From positions 62,001 through 126,000 of the forward strand of contig JBFWYO010000002.1 of the NCBI GenBank assembly GCA_050186335.1: a DNA stretch of 64,000 bases, read 5' to 3'. Of this stretch, positions 8,282 to 15,776 are shown piece after piece. Within the stretch, counting starts at the first letter, position 1, and every line of letters begins with the position of its first letter. The notes under the pieces are model-generated. The model saw nothing but the letters and a program-made list of their open reading frames with translations, did not search any database and had not been told where the DNA came from. A program made the position numbers and the translations under genes. The stretch is from JBFWYO01 sp050186335. GTDB taxonomy: Bacteria > Pseudomonadota > Alphaproteobacteria > Bin65.

Positions 8282-9036
8282 CGCGCGGTCTCGATCATCT
8301 GCCAGAACTCGTCGGCCTTGAGGCTGGCGCCGCCGACCAGCAACCCGTTGACGTCGTCCGCCGCCAACAACTCGGCGGCGTTGGCCGCATTGGCCGAGCC
8401 GCCATACAGGATGCGGAATTTTGCCCCGTCCTTGAAGGCGCCATTCAGCTTCGCGCGGATGAAACGGTGCACCTCGGCGACGTCGCCTTGCTTCGGCGTG
8501 CGGCCGGTGCCGATCGCCCAGACCGGCTCGTAGGCGACGACCATCTGTTCGGCGCTCAGCCCCGGCGGCAGCGAGCCGGCCAATTGCCGTTCAACCACCG
8601 ACAAAGTCTGCCCGCCGTCGCGTTCGGCCAAGGTCTCACCGATGCAGACCAATGGAATCAATCCGGCCTTGTGCGCGGCCTCGGCTTTGGCCCGCACATC
8701 GGCATCGGTCTCCTTGTGATACTGGCGTCGCTCCGAATGACCGACCAAGACGTACTTCGCGCCTGCATCCTTGAGCATCGTGGCGCTGATGTCGCCGGTG
8801 TAGGCGCCGGAGTCCTTCGCGTGGCAATCCTGTCCGCCAATGGCGACCGCGCTGCTGCGCACGCGCTCGGCAATCGCGCGCAGCATCGTCGCCGGCGGAC
8901 ACAGCAGCACATCGCAGTGCACGATCTCGCCGCGCTCGCGCAACCGGTCGGCGATCGTGCCGGCCAGCGCCATGGCGGCCGCGCCGACGCCGTTCATTTT
9001 CCAATTTCCGGCGATCAGCGGGCGCAGCTTGCTCAT
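8278..9036 (-). CDS. tpiA: triosephosphate isomerase
   Basis: Interconverts dihydroxyacetone phosphate and glyceraldehyde 3-phosphate in glycolysis and gluconeogenesis. The protein is 252 aa, normal length. The catalytic residues are all present: Lys13 in AGNWKMNG, the electrophilic His in VGHSERR, the catalytic base Glu in AYEPVWAIGTG, and the phosphate-binding YGGSA and GLLVGGASL loops. Its ATG overlaps the stop codon of the upstream Fe-S protein (ATGA, 9033-9036), so the two are co-translated. In related genomes tpiA is followed directly by secG. Here the 2488-8281 cassette intervenes on the opposite strand. Confidence 0.97.
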   Translation of the reverse strand: MSKLRPLIAGNWKMNGVGAAAMALAGTIADRLRERGEIVHCDVLLCPPATMLRAIAERVRSSAVAIGGQDCHAKDSGAYTGDISATMLKDAGAKYVLVGHSERRQYHKETDADVRAKAEAAHKAGLIPLVCIGETLAERDGGQTLSVVERQLAGSLPPGLSAEQMVVAYEPVWAIGTGRTPKQGDVAEVHRFIRAKLNGAFKDGAKFRILYGGSANAANAAELLAADDVNGLLVGGASLKADEFWQMIETAR

Positions 9037-10025
9037 GCGGCGTCGGCCTTATCGGCCATGCGTTTGGCCATCTTGGTCAGCAGATTCGGCCGCACGTTGG
9101 GCCGCGTCCACGGGCACACGGCGATGCACACGCCGCACGACGCCTCCTCGACAAAATACGGAATGCATTTGTCGAAATCGACGTACCAGCGCTCGACACC
9201 GCGCACCATCTGCTTTTCATCGGAGATCGCACCGGGCGGGCACGCATTCATGCACACCTGGCAGTTGGCGCAGAATTCGTCGGCGCCGAAGCGATCGGGC
9301 GCCTTGGCGCTCGGTGTCAGCGGCATGTCGGTAGTGACGCCGGCCAGCCGGAAACCGGAGCCGAACTGCCGGCTGATCATCGATCCGTGCTTGCCGAGTT
9401 CGCCCAGGCCGGAGGCGATGGCCGGCGGGATCAGCAGCAGCGCATCGGCCGACGGGCCCGGATAGGCGCGCGCGCTATACCCTTGCGACCGGATCCAATT
9501 GGCCAGCGCGAACGACGCTTTCGTGCCGCGCGCATATTGCAGTCCCACATCGGTGATGCCGGCGCCGTTATGTTCGTTCGACGGCACTTGCTTCAGCTGA
9601 TCGTAATTATGCGCGAACCCCAGCACGACGACCCAGGGATCCTTGATCTCGTAGCCTTGGAATACCCAGAGCGGATCGAGCGGCGTCATGCCGACCGCAT
9701 CGGCGTCGTGGCTCAGCGCGAATTGCCTGACCGCTTCCGCAAGCTCCTCGGGCGTGCCTGCCCGCCGCGTCGGCGCTATCGGCGCCAGTTCGGGATGCTG
9801 ATACGCGGCGCGGAACATTTCGCCGGCGCCGGGGCATTTGCGCGAACTCTTGCGCGCTTCGACCTGCAGGTCGCCGTATGGATGCTGATCGGGCGGATGC
9901 CAGAAGAACGGCGACGGGCGCCGCGGCGCGGTTTCGCCCAACCCGTTGAGCGGATTTCCCGAAACGCGCAACAAGGCCAGCGTCTCGGGTTTCGGCACGA
10001 ATTTCTCGGTCACGTTGGTCACCAT
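9033..10025 (-). CDS. reductive dehalogenase-like / QueG-related double 4Fe-4S oxidoreductase
   Basis: A 330-aa protein without signal peptide or membrane segment. The middle contains GLGELGKHGSMISRQFGSG and TDMPL, close to the corrinoid-binding core of reductive dehalogenases (typical pattern GLGE-G-G-LI-P-G...R...TDLPL). The C-terminus has two ferredoxin clusters, CANCQVCMNACP and CIPYFVEEASCGVCIAVCPW, spaced as in cytosolic RdhA-type enzymes. Epoxyqueuosine reductase (QueG) shares this architecture and is the main alternative, but its usual motifs differ. No Tat signal and no rdhB-like anchor are present. The frame could begin at a TTG at 10088; I prefer the ATG at 10025. It overlaps tpiA by 4 bp. 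Function is unknown: dehalogenation or another cobalamin-dependent reduction is inferred from family only. Confidence 0.7.
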   Translation of the reverse strand: MVTNVTEKFVPKPETLALLRVSGNPLNGLGETAPRRPSPFFWHPPDQHPYGDLQVEARKSSRKCPGAGEMFRAAYQHPELAPIAPTRRAGTPEELAEAVRQFALSHDADAVGMTPLDPLWVFQGYEIKDPWVVVLGFAHNYDQLKQVPSNEHNGAGITDVGLQYARGTKASFALANWIRSQGYSARAYPGPSADALLLIPPAIASGLGELGKHGSMISRQFGSGFRLAGVTTDMPLTPSAKAPDRFGADEFCANCQVCMNACPPGAISDEKQMVRGVERWYVDFDKCIPYFVEEASCGVCIAVCPWTRPNVRPNLLTKMAKRMADKADAA

Positions 10026-10174
10026 GCTGCCATCACGTCCGACGATCCCGGGATGTGCCGGGTCGGTCGGGGGGCAACCTTGTATCAATTTCCGCGCCCG
10101 GCGTTAAGGCCAAAGCCGCCGCGCGCGCCCCGACGGCGTGTTTTTTATCGCGTATTTGCAAGAACTTGCTCCGG

Positions 10175-10203
10175 TTGCGGGCGCCCGGCCCTGCCCCTAT
10201 GAT
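10175..10203 (+). promoter_or_regulatory. sigma-70-type promoter of ppiD
   Basis: TTGCGG (10175-10180), exactly 17 bp, then TATGAT (10198-10203). It lies 41 bp before the ppiD ATG, in the divergent spacer between the Fe-S protein gene and ppiD. Confidence 0.6.
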
Positions 10204-10244
10204 GCGCCCCCTTCCGGACCCCCAAATCAGCCGAGGCCCCGTTC

Positions 10245-12140
10245 ATGCCGTTGATGCAAAACCTGCGCCAAAAATCGCGTTCCTGGATCGGGTACGCCTT
10301 GGGCGCGCTGCTGATGGTCATGTTCGGCGCCTGGGGCATTTCGGATTTCCTCAGCCCGCGCGCCAATCCGGGTGCGGCCGTGATTACGGTCGGCGACGTC
10401 AACATATCCGGCCAGCAGTTCGAGGCCGAGTATCGCCGCGCGGTCGAGCGTTACGAACAGCAGTTGAACACGACGCTCGATTACCGCACGGCCAAGCTGC
10501 TCGGCGTCGTCAACCAGGTCGCCAGCTCGCTCGCGCAGGGCGCCCTGTACGATCTCGCGGCCAAGGATCTGGGCTTGACCGCGTCCGCCGAAACGCTGCT
10601 GCGCGACATCCAGAACACCACCGCGTTCCAGATCAACGGCACGTTCGATCGGCGCACCTATACCAACGCTCTGGCCAACGCGCGCCTGTCGCCCGCGGGC
10701 TACGAACAGCTTCGTCGGCAAGAGCTGATCCGCGATCAGCTGCTGCAAAGCGTGGCGAGCCTCAATCATGTGCCCGACGCTTACGTCAAACGCCTGTACT
10801 CGTTTCTTTACGAGAAACGCACATTCGATGTCGCCTTCGTGCTGGCGGCCGCCATCAAGGAAGTGCCGAAGCCGACCGACGCCGACCTGGAAAAATTCCA
10901 CAAGGACCATGCCAAGGATTTCACCGCGCCGGAATATCGCAAGCTGACCATCGTCGGCATCAAAGCGGCCGATTTCTTCAAGACCGTGGCGGTCAGCGAC
11001 GAAGACGTTGCCAAGTCGTACGAAGCGCGGCAGCGCGAATTCGCCGAGCCGGAAAAGCGGACCGTCCTGCAGTTCATCGTCAAGGACGAAGCGACCGCGA
11101 AGAAGGCCGAAGCCGAATTGAAGGAAGGCAAGTCGTTCGACGAAGTCTCCAAGGCGCACAGCAACGGCGCGCCGATTCCGCTCGGCAAGGTTGCCCGCGC
11201 CGAGTTGCCGGCGCCGGAGAACGTGCGCGAGCTGGTGTTCAAGCTCGCGAAGGACGCCGTGTCCGCGCCGGCTCAGTCGCCGCTGGGCTGGCACCTGTTC
11301 AAGGTGACCGAAATCGAACCGGAGAAAGTCAAGCCGCTGGCGGAGGTCAAACCGCAGGTGCTGAACGACCTGCAGCGCCGCGCCGGCGCCAAGGCGTTCG
11401 AGAAGCTGCGCGACGAATTGGACGATTTGCTCGGCGGCGGCAACAAGCTCGAGGAGATCGCCGAGAAGCTCAAACTGAAGCTGGTGAAGGTCGACGCCAT
11501 CGACGGCAAGGGCAAGACGCCGAAAGGCGAAGACTTCAAGGACATCCCCGAGGGCAATATCCTGGCCAAGGCATTCGAAACCAAGCAAGGCACCGACAGC
11601 GGCGTCGTCACCCAGCAGGACACCAGCTTCTGGGTGGTGCGCGTGGAGGAAGTCACGCCGTCGGCGCTCAAGCCGCTGGATCAGGTGAAACCGGCGGTCA
11701 CCACGGCTTGGGAAAACGGCGAGCGCACGAAGCTGGCCAAGGCCGAGGTCGACAAGCTGGTCGAGCAGGCCAAGGGCGGCAAGTTCGCCGAAGTCACCAA
11801 GGCGGCCGGCCTCACCGTCAAGACGACCAAGCCGCTGACGCGCGCGGACCAGGTCAATGTCGAGGACAATCTCTCCCAATCGCTGCAGGACAAGCTGTTC
11901 GACGCCAAGAAGGACGATGTCGTGTGGGCCGAGGTGCCCGGCGGCTATGCGTTCGGCGTCGTGCGCGAAATCACCGCGATCGAGGCCAACCCGGCCGACG
12001 AGAACTACAAGAAGCTCAAGACGAGCATGCAGAATTCGTTGAACAACGAATCGGTTCAGGAGTTTCTCGCCGTGATGCGGACGAAGTTCCCGATCCGCAT
12101 CGACGAAAAAGCCATCGACGCATTGTTCATGCAGCGCTGA
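10245..12140 (+). CDS. ppiD: PpiD/SurA_N-type membrane-anchored peptidyl-prolyl isomerase
   Basis: Periplasmic folding helper tethered to the inner membrane, thought to receive proteins leaving the Sec translocon. The protein is 631 aa. A short cytoplasmic N-terminus and one transmembrane helix (about 14-34, WIGYALGALLMVMFGAWGI) are followed by a SurA_N-like chaperone region, a parvulin domain (about 240-370, with RTVLQFIV and the SPLGWHLFKV ending) and a second SurA-like helical region rich in Lys and Glu. It has its own promoter (10175-10203) and terminator (12168-12206), so it is monocistronic. In many alphaproteobacteria the next genes are trpE-trpG-trpD-trpC; here none of them is present. 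Confidence 0.93.
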   Translation: MPLMQNLRQKSRSWIGYALGALLMVMFGAWGISDFLSPRANPGAAVITVGDVNISGQQFEAEYRRAVERYEQQLNTTLDYRTAKLLGVVNQVASSLAQGALYDLAAKDLGLTASAETLLRDIQNTTAFQINGTFDRRTYTNALANARLSPAGYEQLRRQELIRDQLLQSVASLNHVPDAYVKRLYSFLYEKRTFDVAFVLAAAIKEVPKPTDADLEKFHKDHAKDFTAPEYRKLTIVGIKAADFFKTVAVSDEDVAKSYEARQREFAEPEKRTVLQFIVKDEATAKKAEAELKEGKSFDEVSKAHSNGAPIPLGKVARAELPAPENVRELVFKLAKDAVSAPAQSPLGWHLFKVTEIEPEKVKPLAEVKPQVLNDLQRRAGAKAFEKLRDELDDLLGGGNKLEEIAEKLKLKLVKVDAIDGKGKTPKGEDFKDIPEGNILAKAFETKQGTDSGVVTQQDTSFWVVRVEEVTPSALKPLDQVKPAVTTAWENGERTKLAKAEVDKLVEQAKGGKFAEVTKAAGLTVKTTKPLTRADQVNVEDNLSQSLQDKLFDAKKDDVVWAEVPGGYAFGVVREITAIEANPADENYKKLKTSMQNSLNNESVQEFLAVMRTKFPIRIDEKAIDALFMQR

Positions 12141-12167
12141 TTTGGGGTCCGCGACGTCGAGATAACG

Positions 12168-12206
12168 GCGGCGGCGATGCCGAGCATCCCCGCCGCTGTT
12201 TCTTTT
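12168..12206 (+). terminator. rho-independent terminator of ppiD
   Basis: A 13-bp stem with one mismatch (left arm 12168-12180, right arm 12184-12196, 3-nt loop) followed by TGTTTCTTTT. It lies 28 bp after the ppiD stop and just before the convergent gene ending at 12211. Confidence 0.85.
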
Positions 12207-12210
12207 ACGC

Positions 12211-13809
12211 TCAGTCTTTCGCCGCCGATTGCCGGGTGCTGGCCTGGTTTTGGATCAGCGCCGAAATCGGCACGAATGCGATGCCGCGTTTCTTGGCATC
12301 CGGCAGCCAGGTTTGCAGCGCCGCCAGGGTGGCGTCGTCGGCGCGCGCAATGCCGACGGCGTAGCCGCGCTTGCGGGCGATGTCCTCGAGCCGTTTGAGC
12401 TGCGCGTCCACGGCCGAATTCTTGCCCGCCTCGACGAACACGTCACGCGCGACGTACGGCACGTTGGCTTTCTGCGCGGTCGCCTGGGCGGTGCTTTTGC
12501 CGGTGGTCACCGCATCGACGAACAGCACGCCGCGCTTGCGCGCGTCGCCCATGACCACGGACATGCGCGCCGGGTCGGCGGTGAATTTGCTGCCCATGTG
12601 ATTGGCGACCCCGACATAGCCGTTGAACCGCGACAAGTGCCAGTCGAGATTCTTGCGGATCTCATCGTTGCTCTGTTTGACCGTGAGCGCGCGCGGGCCC
12701 GGGTCGACGCTGCTGCTGGTCGGCTCCATCGGCACCAGCGCCAGCAATTCGTGGCCCGCCTTGCGGGCCGCGGCCGCCTGCGTATCCAGATCCTTGCTGC
12801 CCTTGGCGCTGAGTCCCAGCGTCAGCGTCGCCGGCAGTTTGGCGACGCGCGCGGTGCGCCTGGGATCGCTGCCCAGATCGTCGACGATGATCGCGATCAT
12901 CGGCCGTCCCGCCGGGTCGACCGCGGTCGCGGCGAATTTGCGCCAGGCCGGCGCCGCCGCATCGACCGTCGCCTTGTTTTTCGGCTCGTCCGCCTTGGCC
13001 GGTTCCTTGGCCGGTTCCTTGGCTGGCTCCTTGATCGGCTCCGGCTTCGTAGCCTCGAGCTTGACCGGATCGCGGCGCGGATCGGATTTCGGCAGCGCGG
13101 CTTGTGCCTTGTCGGTTTTCGCCTTGTCGGCGGGGGCTTTATCGGCCGGCGGGCGGGTCGCCTGCGCTTTATCGACCGAAGCCTTATCGGAAGAAGGCTT
13201 GACGCCATTCGGCTGCTGCGGAGTCATGTCCTCGGGCTTGGCCGCAGACTGCTGGATGATCGGGCGCTTTTGCGTTTGCGCAAGCATCCGGTCGGCCGCC
13301 ACGGCGCTGGGCCCCGACCACTGGCCGAGCGCGAAACCGATCATGCCGCCCAGCAGCAGCACCATCGTGCCGGCGATCGCGTGTTGCTTCGGCATCGCGC
13401 CCAGATAGGTGCGTGCCTGTTCCCCGCTATAGCGCGCGCCATCGGCCAGGCGACGGCTGACCGATCCCAAGCCGTCGGTCAGGCCACCGAGCCCGTTTTC
13501 GGTCGCCGCGCGCACCCGGTCGGCCAGACTGCGGCGACCGTTCGCGGGGCCAAACGCATCCTCCCGATACGAATGCTCGAGTTGTTCCGGCGCGTAATCC
13601 ATCAGCCGGTCGTCGGCCGACGGCGGCGGCACGGCGCGGTCGCGGACCGGAATACGCATCGCCCGCTCGTCGTCCGCAGCGGGATCGACCGCTGGCTGTA
13701 TCGGATGTCCGAGCGAAATCGTCGCGCCCGGTTGCTGATAGCCGGGACGCGCTGGCGATTGGTTCTGCACCGGCTGCGAAAACAGCGGCGGTTGGCGTTC
13801 GTTGGTCAT
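12211..13809 (-). CDS. divergent polysaccharide deacetylase family protein (YibQ/DUF610-like)
   Basis: A 532-aa single-pass membrane protein. Residues 1 to about 145 are a cytoplasmic, Pro/Gln- and Arg-rich region. A membrane helix follows (about 147-167, GTMVLLLGGMIGFALGQW), then a low-complexity spacer with repeated DKA units and EPAK repeats (about 205-275). The C-terminal domain (about 300-520) has IIVDDLG, LALVPMEP and NHMGSKFTAD, the core of the divergent polysaccharide deacetylase family (NodB-like fold). The extracytoplasmic substrate is unknown; relatives are linked to envelope and peptidoglycan upkeep. Its ATG has GAGGAAC upstream. The long disordered N-terminus makes it larger than E. 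coli YibQ (about 320 aa). Its promoter probably lies in the AT-rich spacer 13810-14078. Confidence 0.85.
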   Translation of the reverse strand: MTNERQPPLFSQPVQNQSPARPGYQQPGATISLGHPIQPAVDPAADDERAMRIPVRDRAVPPPSADDRLMDYAPEQLEHSYREDAFGPANGRRSLADRVRAATENGLGGLTDGLGSVSRRLADGARYSGEQARTYLGAMPKQHAIAGTMVLLLGGMIGFALGQWSGPSAVAADRMLAQTQKRPIIQQSAAKPEDMTPQQPNGVKPSSDKASVDKAQATRPPADKAPADKAKTDKAQAALPKSDPRRDPVKLEATKPEPIKEPAKEPAKEPAKADEPKNKATVDAAAPAWRKFAATAVDPAGRPMIAIIVDDLGSDPRRTARVAKLPATLTLGLSAKGSKDLDTQAAAARKAGHELLALVPMEPTSSSVDPGPRALTVKQSNDEIRKNLDWHLSRFNGYVGVANHMGSKFTADPARMSVVMGDARKRGVLFVDAVTTGKSTAQATAQKANVPYVARDVFVEAGKNSAVDAQLKRLEDIARKRGYAVGIARADDATLAALQTWLPDAKKRGIAFVPISALIQNQASTRQSAAKD

Positions 13810-14078
13810 GGTGTTCCTCTGTCGCGAAGACGAACAGCCTGAATATTAAGAAATATTTGCGAATCTGGCGAGCGAAATTAGCGTTTGTCTTGCCATTTAT
13901 TATACATCGTCTTTGGCTAGTCTAGCCAAGACGCGCGCGGAGACAGTAAAACATCTGCGTTGAATCAATAAGTTATAAGATCGATCTTAATTTTATCTGC
14001 GAAATTCGAGTCCATCGCAGTATTCTAATATATTACTTTGAATTTATTCGCTATATAATTGAAATAACAAGATTATTT
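13810..14078. other. AT-rich intergenic spacer with three palindromes
   Basis: This stretch is compositionally unlike the rest of the window: by hand count only 25 of the 100 bases at 13981-14080 are G or C. It holds three inverted repeats: AATATT/AATATT (13842-13857), TTGGCTAG-T-CTAGCCAA (13913-13929, 8-bp arms around one base) and the perfect 14-bp palindrome TAAGATCGATCTTA (13976-13989). No ORF worth calling is present. It separates two minus-strand genes, so it carries the promoter of the 13809 gene and the 3' end of nrsF. The palindromes could be operators or scars of an insertion. Confidence 0.6.
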
Positions 14079-14720
14079 TTACCAACGTAAAATTCGCGCC
14101 CCGACCACGCCGGTCACCGTCGCGACCAAGCCACCCGCGAGCGTGTACCAAACGATGACGAACAGAGGCGAGTCGTCCGTACAGTTGAGCGCATAGAGCG
14201 CCGCAGCGCTGGCGGCCGCAAGCATACCCGCGGCAGCACCCGCCAGCCCGGGACGGGTCGGCGCGCCGCGCCGCAACGCAAACAGCACGACGATCGCCGG
14301 CGCGATCGACAGCAGCGGGATCAGGGTCAGACACGAGGCGACATTGGAGCCGATCAGGCGGGCCGACCAGCTGGCCGGCGCGGTGACCGCCAACTCGACG
14401 ATCGACGCCGCAACGATCGCACCGGCGACGCCGAGCAGCGCCCAGCGCCAGCCGCCCAACCGCGCGCCGGGCCGCGCCAAGCGGAGCACGCAGCCACAGG
14501 CGGCGACTGCCAAGGCAACCACCAGCGCAACCTTGAAAACGAAGCGCGGCGATTCGAGGGCAGCCGCGATGTCCGGCCGCAAGCCGATGAACGCGAAAAA
14601 CGCAGCCGCGGCAACTGCCCAGCCGGACAACCAGGCCAGCGAAACGATGCGTGGCAGTGGCAGCGCGCCAGCGGCGCCTTTATCCGCTGCCAGGGCGGCG
14701 ATCAGTTCGTCGGTTTTCAT
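14079..14720 (-). CDS. nrsF: NrsF family (DUF1109) anti-sigma factor
   Basis: A 213-aa integral membrane protein with about six transmembrane segments after a short cytoplasmic N-terminus (MKTDELIAALAAD). Members of this family hold a cognate ECF sigma factor at the membrane until metal stress. In Caulobacter NrsF a pair of cysteines near 131 and 181 is needed for sensing; here Cys130 and Cys180 occupy the matching places, plus Cys75 and Cys77. Its ATG overlaps the stop of the sigma gene upstream (ATGA at 14717-14720), so sigma and anti-sigma are made together. With the divergent buf operon and copA nearby, copper is the likely signal. Confidence 0.88.
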   Translation of the reverse strand: MKTDELIAALAADKGAAGALPLPRIVSLAWLSGWAVAAAAFFAFIGLRPDIAAALESPRFVFKVALVVALAVAACGCVLRLARPGARLGGWRWALLGVAGAIVAASIVELAVTAPASWSARLIGSNVASCLTLIPLLSIAPAIVVLFALRRGAPTRPGLAGAAAGMLAAASAAALYALNCTDDSPLFVIVWYTLAGGLVATVTGVVGARILRW

Positions 14721-15301
14721 TCCGGCACACTCCGATAGCGCGCGGCCAGCAGCTTCAAGCTTCGATGCAATGTCACACGCACGGCGACCTCGCTCATGCT
14801 CATCCGTTCGGCCGTTTCGCGCACGGTGTAACCGGCCATGGAAATCGACTGCACGATTTCGCGCTGGCGCGCGTTGAGCTGCGCCATAAGCCGTTCGACA
14901 TCGTGCGCGACGGCGTCGAACGCCGGCGGCGTCGCGGTCGCCACCGCGTCGACGTCGCCCGACAGGGCGTCCAACGACACCTCGGCCCGTCGCCCCCGCC
15001 GGCGCAGCGCGTCGAGCAATTTATGACGTGCGATCGCGGTCACCCAAGGCGCCACCGGTTCGGTGCGCAACCACGTGTGCCGCTTCAAATGCACCGCCAG
15101 CAGCGTTTCCTGCACGACGTCCTCGACCTCCTCGCCGCCCAGCCCGACCCGCGCAAAGCCGCGGCGTGCCTGTGCGCGCAGTGCGTCCGCCAACGACTCC
15201 AGCAAGCGGCGATAGGCGTCGGCGTCGCCGTCGACGGAAGCGCGCATCAGCGCGTCCCACTCACGTTCGCGCCGGTTCCGTTCAGACCCTTGTCGATCCA
15301 A
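14717..15301 (-). CDS. sigF: ECF sigma factor, SigF type
   Basis: A 194-aa extracytoplasmic-function sigma factor. Region 2 is at about residues 22-95 (EEVEDVVQETLLAVHLKRHTW; WVTAIARHKLLDALRRR) and region 4 at about 125-185 (LNARQREIV; TVRETAERMSMSEVAVRVTLHR, the -35 recognition helix). The most upstream start is a TTG at 15301 with GAGG 5 bp before it; the next in-frame ATG is at 15247 and would give 176 aa. The family-like acidic helix EREWDALMRA favours TTG or a start close to it. Its own promoter (15319-15345) has the same -35/-10 words as the divergent buf promoter, predicting autoregulation. It is held by the NrsF protein encoded next. Confidence 0.9.
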   Translation of the reverse strand: MDRQGSERNRREREWDALMRASVDGDADAYRRLLESLADALRAQARRGFARVGLGGEEVEDVVQETLLAVHLKRHTWLRTEPVAPWVTAIARHKLLDALRRRGRRAEVSLDALSGDVDAVATATPPAFDAVAHDVERLMAQLNARQREIVQSISMAGYTVRETAERMSMSEVAVRVTLHRSLKLLAARYRSVPE

Positions 15302-15318
15302 GCCGTCCTCGAAGGTTC

Positions 15319-15345
15319 TTCGCGCGGCAATACGGATTCGTTACA
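15319..15345 (-). promoter_or_regulatory. SigF-type promoter of sigF-nrsF
   Basis: On the minus strand TGTAACG (15345-15339), 16 bp and CGAA (15322-15319). The same words with the same spacing occur divergently at 15401-15427. The -10 ends about 18 bp before the TTG start, so the leader is very short. The motif resembles the GTAACC/CGAA type known for Caulobacter SigF, as I recall it. Confidence 0.75.
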
Positions 15346-15400
15346 TGCCGCCGCCAGTGTTCACGCCCCGCCATCGAAGCGATCAGGAAATCGTGATCAG

Positions 15401-15427
15401 TGTAACGAAGCGCGGGGCCGTGGCGAA
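15401..15427 (+). promoter_or_regulatory. SigF-type promoter of the buf operon
   Basis: TGTAACG (15401-15407), 16 bp, CGAA (15424-15427), identical in words and spacing to the divergent sigF promoter. It lies 50 bp before the bufA ATG, whose Shine-Dalgarno AAGGAGG is at 15463-15469. Confidence 0.78.
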
Positions 15428-15476
15428 GGACTCCGCGTAGGTCCGATTCCGGACGTTCTCAGAAGGAGGCTTTATC

Positions 15477-15776
15477 ATGAATCGTCGTACGCTCAATCTC
15501 GCCCTGGCCAGTTCGCTCGTCTCGGCCCTCGCCCTCGCCGCGGCACCCGCCGCCATCGCGCAGGACGCCGGCAAGGAAAAGTGCTTCGGCGTCGCGCTCA
15601 AAGGCAAGAACGATTGCGCCGCGGGTCCGGGCACGACCTGCGCCGGCACCTCGAAAGTCGATTACCAGGGCAATGCCTGGAGCTACGTCGCCAAGGGCAC
15701 ATGCGACAAGATGGCGTTGCCGGGCGGCCGCAAGGGCTCGATGATGTCGCTGACCCGCGACGTGCCGAAAAGCTAA
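15477..15776 (+). CDS. bufA: bufferin precursor peptide (DUF2282, BufA1 type)
   Basis: A 99-aa secreted peptide. Residues 1-28 are a Sec signal peptide (MNRRTLNLALASS, hydrophobic core, cleavage after AIA at 28). The mature 71 residues are Lys/Gly-rich with four cysteines at 36, 47, 55 and 76, in the family frame EKCFGVALKGKNDC and SYVAKGTC. Members are RiPP precursors whose cysteines are turned into copper-binding thiooxazoles by the BufB/BufC enzyme pair and then buffer copper in the periplasm. It is preceded by a strong Shine-Dalgarno and a SigF-type promoter, and its stop codon overlaps the bufB start by one base. The operon order bufA-bufB-bufC-doxX matches the SigF-controlled operon of Caulobacter. 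Confidence 0.9.
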   Translation: MNRRTLNLALASSLVSALALAAAPAAIAQDAGKEKCFGVALKGKNDCAAGPGTTCAGTSKVDYQGNAWSYVAKGTCDKMALPGGRKGSMMSLTRDVPKS

